Shown one piece after another: positions 1 to 9,200 of a stretch of 11,771 nt of DNA. The notes beneath the pieces were generated by a model that made no database searches, had not been told where the DNA came from, and saw nothing but the letters and a program-made list of their open reading frames with translations. How positions within the stretch are numbered: position 1 is the stretch's first letter; every line of letters starts with the position of its first letter. This DNA comes from G963674505 sp964575975 (GTDB lineage Bacteria; Desulfobacterota; Desulfobacteria; Desulfobacterales; SKZT01), in the NCBI GenBank assembly GCA_964575975.1, contig CAZNTU010000176.1, forward strand, positions 1 through 11,771, read 5' to 3'. The position numbers and the translations under genes are program-made.

Positions 1-2
1 AC

Positions 3-203
3 GACAGTATCGATTTCAAGATCGGGTTTGGCACTCGAGACGACGACGTATCCCGCCGTATCCTGAAGCTGGTCAGAAATCCCGGAAAAGAACTGGTCTC
101 CAATACGCCTTATTACATCACGCTGCTTAAAGGTCTCGCTCCTCTGACCGGGCTGGCGCTGCAGGAGAATTATACGTTCGGGTTCTTTACATCGGCGGCC
201 GGA
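3..203 (+). other. Big_5-like Ig domain 1, C-terminal part
   Basis: Residues 1-67 resemble the second half of an SbsA-type Ig-like (Big_5) domain. A basic strand around ILKLVRNPGK is followed by a TPYYITLLKGL strand, a short 'LTGLALQENY' turn and a final FGFFTSA strand. The complete copies later in the protein end the same way (for example YRVRLKGI...YAIDFQTATA near 2280-2363). The N-terminal half, with its expected FNK motif, lies outside the window. The call rests mainly on its position directly before a TIG pair, as in the other five units. Confidence 0.6.
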
Positions 204-3200
204 AGCGGCCCCAAGCCCGATATTATGAAAATCAGTCCCGCGACCGGTGGCGTGGACGGCAATACCGACATCGTCGTCGCGGGCAAGAATTTCGGCGAAC
301 GTCCCGCGCTCTACCTCGGGGGACAAAGACTGGTGGTCGAAGAGGTAAAGTCGGCAAGCGAGACCGCCGACGGCCTGGATCATATCCTGGCGCGCACCAT
401 TCCAAACAACCCCGGTCCGGCGTCGGTGAAAGTCGTCAGTGAAAACGGGCTTTCCGACACCGTCTACGGCGGATTTACATATGTCGACGTCTTGCGGATT
501 TCCTTCGTCAATCCTCCGGTGGTCCGGGTTTCCCAAACCGGCGAAGGGGATGTCGTGGAGGTGGTGGGCTACGGTTTCCACGACGGCGTCGTTATGGAGG
601 CGTGGCAGAGCGGCCGGCCGGATACCGCCGTGCAATTTACCGTGGACCAGGACGATCTCGCGCTTTACAGTGCCGAAAAGATGACCTGGACCGTGCCCGA
701 TTTCAATGGCTCCTACCGGGGATTCGTCGATGTGAAAATCGCAGACGACCTCGGGAGAAGCCACTACCTTCCCAACGCCCTGTTTTACGGCAGACTGCGC
801 CCGGACACGATCCTGGAACCCGAAACGCCGTTCACTATGGGGGATATCGACCAGTATCTCGATCCCGGCGGAACCGGCTACGTGCTGGACGCCGGCAAGC
901 TTCCTCCCGGCAATATCGTGGAAATCGCGACGGATACGGACATCGGCATGGTATATGTCTTGGGCGAGGGCGTGCTGGCAGACAAGGTGGATCCTGAAAA
1001 GACCACCAGCCGGGAATTTTTCGAGCATTACTTCGCCCCCGGATGGATTTCCCTGGTGCTCTACGACCGGAACGATCTTGAAAACGCCGCCGTCGCGCAG
1101 GGGCTCGGCTACTACAATCTGCCCCAGGATTTGGTTCCGGCGGCGATGAAACTGACGGACTCCCACCTCTACGTTTCGGCGAAAGGCTACCATTTTCCAT
1201 ACATCGATACTCCCTACGAGGACCAGACGACGATCCTCGTATACGACCGCGAGGACAGTCGACCTGCCGACGGGGAGTTCGACCCGCAAAACCGGGGAGT
1301 GCTCTACAGTCTCCCCCTGGCTTTCCAAAACGCTCCCACGACCATGGCCGCCGCCGACGACCTCCTCTTTGCAGCGAATCCGGACGACGGTCTCGCGGTG
1401 ATCTCCATCGCCGACCCGCAAAGACCTGCCGCAGTCAGAGTCATCACTCATGCCCTGGCCGACGGGGTGAATAAAAAACTCGATCCTTCCCAGATAGAAG
1501 TCTCCGACGATATTCTCGTCGTATACTCCCGATCCGGAAACCGGTTCTTTTTCGATATCGGCAAACCGTCCATTCCCCAGGTTGGAAACGACCGAAAGGC
1601 GGGTTTCTTCGACGTCATGAAAAATATGTCCCGACTTGTGCGCGGCGGCGGACAGCCGCTCGATTTCTATCTTGACGATTTCAGCCGACCCGCAAGCGTC
1701 CGAACGTTGGGGACATTCGATCCGCGGGGATTTTCTTTTGAAAAATCCACCCGAATCGTCGATCTGTTCTCCGGTGCCGCCATGGGAGGGACCAATTCCG
1801 AGAAGAAAGGAAATCCCAGCATAAGCGAAGACAAGCGAGAAGCCTATGTCACCCTGTTCGACGTCAGCAGGCACGACACCATCTCGCTGATGGATGCGCT
1901 GCGAGTCGAACTTTACCAGGGGAGAAAAAAGGAAGAGAGCTTGTTAGGCTCGTCATTGGGCGACGACGGAGTCCTGACGGTCATTTCCAAGCAACGGCTC
2001 GTTTTCGTCGATACCCTGACCCTGGATCTGGCGTCGTCCGATCCAAAGCCGGGAGAAAAGGGCTTTCCCACGGGAAATCCCATTGTTCTTGATTTCAACA
2101 AAGCGGTTGCCGAAATATCCCTGCCGGGAGGCGGCACCCTGGCCGATTACCTGGAACTGACCCGAATCGACGGCACGGAGACCGGAGTTCCGACGGGTTT
2201 CGCCCTGGAAACGGACGCGGACCGGGCCTGCCGCCTCTTGATTGTTCCCGACTTGGAGCTGAATCCGTCGAGCGAATATCGTGTTCGGCTGAAAGGGATT
2301 GCGGGCAGCCGCAGGAGCCAGGGATTGTTCGACTACGCCATCGACTTCCAAACGGCCACCGCGGATCTCCCCCGGCCGGAAATCTTATCCGTGGCGCCAA
2401 GGGTGATCAATATCGCAGGAGGGACCCTGAACGTGAAACTCCGAAACCCGGACAACCCGACCTTTTTCGTAGCTGGCGAAGCGGCGTTGCCGGGACCCGG
2501 CACGTACATCGCCGACGAGAACGCCTGGGAATTCTCCCTCGAAGCTCCCCCGGCGGGCTCTTCGGGACCGGCCGAACTGACGGTCGCAAACGAAAGCGGA
2601 GGGCAGGATAAAAGGATCGGAGCGGTTCTCTACGTCGAATCGCTGAACCTGGTTTCCGTCTCCCCGAATCATGGGTCGGTCAACGGAGGTTCGCAGGCTA
2701 CGATCAAAGGCATGGGATTCCGCCCCGGCCAGGGGGAACTCTCCGTTTGGTTCGGCTCGGAACCCGTCGATCAGGAAAATATCCGGGTTTTGGACAATGA
2801 AACCGTTCTGGTGACTATTCCTCCCGGTTCTTTGGGACGAGTGGACGTCACTGTCGCCCTGTCCACCGGAGAGACGATGGTCCTGAAAAACGCGTTCGAA
2901 TACCAGGAGCCCGTGCAGTCCAACATTCAAAGCGACTCTTGCAGAAATTGCGTCAATCGCATCTACGATCTTTCCCTGGACCCGACAGGCGTATACCTGG
3001 CGGCCGCCGCAGGCCAAGACGGTGTCTACATATACAATATAGACGCATCCACTTGGACGGCAAACGCCGAGCATCCGCTGAATCCCGACGATCTTCGCGG
3101 CATGATCGATCTGGACGGCGACGGCGTGGACGACCGGATTTTAGTTCAAGTGGTTCTGCCCGACGGTTATTCCGCCTACGGCATCGACACGTACTTCGAA

Positions 3201-6200
3201 GACGGCACGGACCGGGTGATGGTCGCCGCCGCCATACCCGGCCAGACTGCGAGCGCAAAGCTTTTCGTCATCGGATTCGATCCGCTCGATATGCAAAACA
3301 CGTCGGTGATCGCGGCACTGCCGCTGGAAGCCGATTTCGCATGGGGGATCGACGCCGACAACCGGCGCGTTCTGGTGGCGATGGCCGACCAGGGACTGGG
3401 CGTGGTGGATATCCATCTGCAAACCAAGGCCTACCTGACCGAACGATTCCTTCTGCCCGACAATCACCAGGCCTTGGACGCACTCAGGATTAAAACCGAT
3501 CCCGGCAAGGCGGAACTCTACGCCGTCGCGTCCGGCAAGTTCGACATCGGAAAAAAGGAGCTTGTCGAAGAATCCGATCCGAATTCCGGCGCCTTTTACC
3601 TCATCGAACACAGCGCCGCCCAAGGCTTCCGAATAATCGGCCGCGTCCCCGTACCCGCATCCAACGTAGTCGTCAAAGGCGATTTCGCGTATTTGGCCGC
3701 CGGTGATGCCGGGCTGGTCGTTGTCGATATTTCCGATCCTTCCAACCCGGTGGTCGTATCCCGGGTAAACGGACTGGGTCATGTGTACGACGCGGATATC
3801 AAGGGATCCCTAGTCTACCTGGCCCTGGGAGCCAGGGGAATCGTCACCGTCGATGCGACCGATCCCGCCAAACCGGTCGTCTTGGAAGGAATGGAAGCTT
3901 TCGGCAACAATTCGATTCAGACGGTGATCGCCGGATACTATTGCGCCGTGGGCGCCGGCAGCGTCTCCGGCTCGGGAATGCGGGTGGTGCAAGTCACCAG
4001 GGACGTCGTCATGAAAGCCTTCATGCTTTCCCCGGAAAACGGCATTCTGGACAAGGACGCATCCGATCGCCTGACCATTTGGCTTCGGTTCAACAAAGCC
4101 ATCGATCAGTGGCCCGACAACGAAACCTTGTTCGAAGTTTTGGACGGCGACGGCGCATCGCTCGATTTTACCGTATCGATAATCAACAACGACGCGATCC
4201 TGACTCTTTCCGACCGGAACGGCCTTGCCGTGGGCAATACTGTCACGGCCGTCGCCAAGAAGGGAATTCAGTCGGTCAAGGAAATCACGTCCGGGAAGTT
4301 CATGGTCCTGTATACTTTGAAGCAAGATCAACGCTTCGACTTGGTTTACCGCGGCCAACGACCCGATCTCGTCGAATTGGAAGCGGTGGCGCCCAGGAGA
4401 GTGCAGAGAGGGAAAAGCGCGCGGATTACCGTGTCCGGTTTCGGCGTCCCCGTCGATGTTTCCCGGGTAAGAGTATTCGTCGGCGATATCGAGTGCCAGG
4501 TGGCCGACATCGTTTCCAGCGCAAAAGACGAGCGTATGGCGATCATATATGCGGATGTTCCCCCGATTCCAGTCGCCGGCCAGTACGATGTCGTTCTCGC
4601 GGTGGAAAAATGGGGGCTTTGGGAATCGGACACCCTAGCCGGCGGCGTCGTGGTGGACGCCCCCATTCGCTTCGAACGGCTGGAACCCGGGTGGGGTCCC
4701 CTGTCCGGCGGAACCCGGGTCGCCATTTACGGCGAAGGTTTCGAACCGGGAAATACGGTCATGGAAGGCCTGTCCGTCCGCGTCGGCGACGTCCCGGTCG
4801 CCGGCATAACCGTCGTCTCGACCAAAAAGATGTTTGTCGTAACCAGAGGCGGGCGCGTGGGCAAAAACGACGTACACGGAAAGGACCGCTACGGAAACGT
4901 CGCCGTATTGACAGGGGACGACGGTTTCGGTTTCGGCTTGAAACTGCTGGCGGTTCAAGGGGCGGGATTCTACCCCTCCGATGTCCATGTGGATCGGGAA
5001 ACCGGCTTGGCTTTGACCAACGGCGGATACATCCACCAGGGGCATACCGAACGGATGTTCAACGGCACCACCCTGCCGGACACGATCCGCGCAGCCTCCT
5101 TCGATATCCAGAATCCGGATCGTCCTATGCTGGCAGGCGGAGAATCCTCCCTTCCCAGCGACAAGAAGGGCCAGTTGCACCTTTCCCGCTATATCGAATT
5201 TAAGAAACTGGAAGCGAAGTGGCCGCCTCGCACGCCGGAGGAAGAGGAGCGAATAGCGGAACTTTCGGGAAGCTCCTATGCCATCGGAATCGATTCCGTT
5301 CGGGTGCTGCCCGTTTCGGAACTGGAAGACGGCGTTACTCGAAAACGACTGTACGTGGCGAGCGGAAGCGGAGGCGTGGCCAGGCTGAACCTGGACGAGG
5401 CGAACGGATTGCAGTTTCTGTCCCAGGTTCTCGACGACAATACGATGCGCCACGTGGGGGCCGTGGCCAAGGTTGGCTCGACGGTTTTCGCCGCAAGGGG
5501 AAGCGTCGATCAGGGAAAACCCCCGACCTATCCATGTACTTTTAACGGCGCCCCCTCCGGTATCGACTATTCCGTAGAAGCGGTCAGCTATATTGTTCCC
5601 GACGATCCCCTGCTTCTGGGGCCAGTCGAGGACGGCGCCGGCAATATCGTCGAAGGAGCCAACGTAGCGGTCGTGAACGACGGCTGGCTCTACACGGGAG
5701 GCGTCAGGCCCGGCAAGGTATGGTGCGCAGGCGGACCCTGCCTCTACATGCGCACTTATACCGGAGCGAAACCCGGCGGAGAACCCTCCACTCTCTCCGC
5801 CGTCAACCTTTTCGACCCGGTTCTGACGCGCCAGTATTCCTTTGCCGAAAACAACCTCCTCGACTTGGCCGTCTACGGAGACTATCTCGTAGTCGCATTG
5901 GGAGACGGCGGGATCGAAATTATCCGCAAGGACCAGCCCAATATCCGTCATCGGGTGGTCTTGGACGACGCATTGCAGACGGGGGGCGGAAGCGCAGTCC
6001 GTTTGAAACTACTCGGAAGCCTCCTGTTCGTCTCGGCCGATCATGGCGGGGTTGTGGTCGTGGATATTTCGGAACCGACGGCGCCGCATGTCGTGTCGGC
6101 CGGAAACAGCGAGGCTGTCGAATCGACGGATTATTTCAAGGGGCGTCTGATCTCGGTTTCCGGCGAAACTGGAATCTCGGCTTTCGAGCTGCCGGGCTCG

Positions 6201-9200
6201 TTCGTGGCCGAAACAAACATTCCCGAAGGCGGATTTCTCGCCGAAAACGAGACCTTCGAGGTCCTGTTCAACGAGTTGATCGTCGAAGACTCGCCAGTGG
6301 CGACAGTCGTTCGCATGGATAACGGAGAGCAAGTCGTCTCCGAAATCGCCCCTGTCGATCCCGAACAAGGCTCTTCGGAAAGATTTACGATCGATTTCGA
6401 ACGAGTTCCCGGAGCCGAGTACGAAATTCGCGTAACGGACGCCGTCAATCTCAGAAGCGGTGGCCTTTGGGCGCCCTTTGCCTCCCGGGTGAAAGCGGCT
6501 TCGGCCGGCGCCGCAAGGCCCGTCGTCTCTTCCGTAGAAGACGCCGTGTTCCACGAAGGCGACAGGCGGCAGATCGTTATCCGCGGAAGCGGCTTCGCGG
6601 ACGACGACGGGACCAAGGTGTACGTCGATCAGTATCCCGTGCCGCACGCATTCTTGGACCCCGAGACCATCGCCCTCCAAACCGAAGACCTGGATCGACT
6701 GATTCCCGGAGTGTACGACCTTCGAATCGAGCACTTAGAGTTTACGTCCTTCGCCCCGAGCGCCGTATTTGTCGGGACCGCCCCCAATCTGGCCTCGTTC
6801 GATCTGTCTCCGCAATCGGGAAAGGTCTCCGGGGGAAGGTGGATTACCGTGACCTCGAACCGGCCCGCGATCCTGCCGGGAACCAAAGTCGTCATGACAT
6901 CGAGCAAGGGCGAGGAGATTCGCACCCTTGAAACCGACGAGGGAGAGATTGTCGTGGATCTCATGGACGACGTCGTCGATCTTTATACGTTCCGGTTCAT
7001 GCATCCGGGAGTTCCCACGCCGGACCTATACAAAGTGGAACTGGAAATAGCAGGGAAACGTGTAAACGTCGGCAGCTTTTCCTATACCCTCGACGGAGGA
7101 AGATCCATTCGATTGCCCAACCACCCGCCCATGGTCGTCGGAGGCGCCGAGATTCGGGGAGACATCCTCTACACCGGTATCAGGGACGGCCAGGAGCCCA
7201 CTAAAGACAACCGTTTCCTCATGAAATCGGGACTCGAAATCTACGACATTTCCATTTGGGATCGCCCGATCCGGCTTTCCCAAGTCCGGACGGACCAGCC
7301 GATTTTCGGAGTGGCGACCTATGGCGACGCGGCCTATCTCGCCGCAGGCGAAGAAGGCTTGATGGTGGTCGATATCCACGACCTCTCCTATCCCAATCCG
7401 CTGCTCAACTTCGGAGTACCAGGAAATACGGCCACAGATGTCGCATTGAACGCCGAAAAAGGCGTGCTGGCCATGTCCGTGTCCAACAATGCCGGCGCTG
7501 GATTCGTCCGGTTTTTCGACTTGGCCGATCCCGAACTCGATCCGCCGGTAGGTTATTCGACCTTGTCGTTCGGCGGCGGCGAACTTGCCGGCGAGCCCAT
7601 GGATATTCAATGGCTGGACGACAAGCTCCACGTGCTGCTCTACCGGAACAAAGCCTTGTACCTGGCGATATTCGAGAATCTCGGCGAAAGCCACCCGACT
7701 TGGACAATTCAGGCTATCGCACGGGCCGACGGCGTCGAAGACAAGGAAAACGTCTCGTTCGCGGTGCAGTACGGCCAGATCGCCGTTGCCGACGGGAATG
7801 AGTTTCTGATTCTCCGGCCGGGTTCGCAAGGAAGCTACGAGACCGTGTATTGGCAGAGCGCCCAGGGAGACTCCAACGAACTGGTTCCCAACCAGGGGGC
7901 GCTGTTTATCGGAACCGGACAGGGCTTGACAGGCACCCCCGAACCGTACCTTGCCGTCGTGTCGATCTCGCCGGCCTTCGGATCGGTCCTCGTTCCCGGA
8001 GACACCCTTCGGATACGGTTCAATAAATTGATCGACACCGACGAAGCCACGATTCGGGCCGGAATCGCGCTGAACAAACCGGAGGACGGCACGCCCCTCG
8101 CCGACTACTGCACGCTCGAAGGAATCAACACCTTGGCGGGAGCCTACGTGGATCTGACGTTAAGCAACGACATGACGTTTACCGGAAAGGCTCGCCTGGA
8201 GATCGGTAAGGAGATCAAGATGCTTTCGGGCGATCCGCTCGTTTTCGAAGTCCAGGGCGAATTTGACGTAAAGTCCGGGGTGCGGCCGACGATCGACAGC
8301 GTGGCGCGTATCGCTGACGACATTCCCGTCGGCCCCTACTTTCACGGCGACGGTACGGAGACGGCTGTCGTCTCGGGATCGGGATTCGGCGACGACTTGT
8401 CCGCGATCGCCGTAACCGTGGGAAAAACTGTCGCATCCGAAATCCTGTCGGTTGCGGAAAACGAAGTCCGGTTCGCCATGCCTCCGCTGGCCATAGGGCT
8501 GAAGACCGCCCCACTGCCGGTTTCGGTGACGCGCAACGACATAAGAACCGTCAGAAACGGCGCGGTCGTGATCCAGCCGCGGGTGCTTTTGCAGGAAGTC
8601 TATCCCAAAAGCGGACCGCCCCAGGGCGGAAATACCGTCAATATTTACGGGCTGGGCTTCAATCGCAATACCGTCGTGAAGTTCGGCGGGGTAAAGGCCG
8701 GAGATCTTGTGCTGAGAAACGGCAGTCATGCGACCGTGCGCGTTCCGTCCGGCAGCTTCGGATATGTCGATGTCTCCGTGGAGAATACAATGTTTCCGGA
8801 CGAAATCGACAACCTGCCGTCGGCATACTTTTACGTCAATACCGGCACAGGCTCGGTGGACCTGTCCCAAGACGGTCACGAATCCAGTCCTGTGACGGCC
8901 ATTGCCCTCAAAGACCAAGTTCTTTACGCCGTAACGGGCGGCGGCTACACTGCCGTGGACCGCGAGGGGCGCAATTTAGGCCGTTTCACGACCTCCAAGG
9001 GCCAGCTGGTCGCCGCGGATATTTCCGACCCCGTGCATCCCGAGTTGATCTACAAGCAAAACGACGGCGACGGCCTGCCGTATCACTTGGACGTCAATCT
9101 TCCCCCGGAAGGATTTGCTTCCATGGCTTTGGACGGCGCCGATCTTTTCCTGGCGGGCGGCTCGAAACTATACCATCTGGATGTCACGCTGCCCGCCGAT

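Larger units (their letters stand above)
2940..4001 (+). other. Beta-propeller 2 with LVIVD repeats and a Ca2+-type Asp loop
   Basis: Residues 980-1333. It opens with CRNC, then the blade YDLSLDPTGVYLAAAAGQDG. Later blades include VLVAMADQGLGVVDI (3369-3413), FAYLAAGDAGLVVVDISDP (3684-3740) and LVYLALGARGIVTVDATDP (3810-3866). The last two are adjacent, near-consensus LVIVD repeats (PF08309-type) and give the firmest propeller evidence in the window. An acidic loop DLDGDGVDD lies at 3108-3134. About six or seven blades are plausible; the final strand is GMRVVQVTRD, after which a Big_5 domain starts. The binding partner is unknown. Confidence 0.75.
4953..6197 (+). other. Beta-propeller 3 with LVIVD repeat and charged insert
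   Basis: About 415 residues (1651-2065). Blade strands are visible at RLYVASGSGGVARL (5346-5387), TVFAARG, YLVVALGDGGIEII (5883-5924), LLFVSADHGGVVVVDISEP (6021-6077) and RLISVSGETGISAFEL (6144-6191). The VVVVDISEPTAP segment is a near-consensus LVIVD repeat. Between early blades lies a charged, helix-prone stretch at 5193-5267. Three cysteines (C1845, C1908 and C1913, at 5535, 5724 and 5739) cluster in the middle and could form a disulfide. Function and ligand are unknown. Confidence 0.7.

Noticed and set aside
213..485. Possibility that internal ATG codons (for example 225) start a separate gene
   Set aside because: The frame is open upstream to the window edge and the residues before it look like the tail of a Big_5 domain, so the methionine is internal.
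439..684. Small + strand open frames near the left end (439-684, 602-997, 955-1149)
   Set aside because: They overlap TIG pair 1 and propeller 1 in other frames, have no recognisable product, and I saw no convincing ribosome binding site or intergenic gap.
3108..3134. True dockerin or full thrombospondin type 3 array
   Set aside because: Only one Asp loop is present, without the duplicated segment a dockerin needs, so it is kept only as a possible single calcium loop.
3941..5203. A + strand frame of 420 codons, and another at 9725-10912 (395 codons)
   Set aside because: The translations are extremely rich in Arg, Gly and Pro with no domain rhythm, typical of an out-of-frame reading of GC-rich coding DNA. 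The in-frame reading of the same DNA gives clear TIG, Big_5 and propeller motifs.
4635..5951. Long antisense open frame (about 438 codons), and similar ones at 9168-10385, 10404-11576, 7026-7829, 8160-8918, 6009-6734 and 2385-3074
   Set aside because: All lie in the antisense frame whose codons pair exactly with the sense codons. There a stop needs a sense TTA, CTA or TCA. Such codons are very rare in the gene; I found 13, at 1944, 1953, 2385, 3141, 3810, 4635, 6009, 6735, 7026, 8160, 8976, 9168 and 10404. The antisense frames end exactly at these, so they are by-products of codon bias, and their translations show no recognisable domain.
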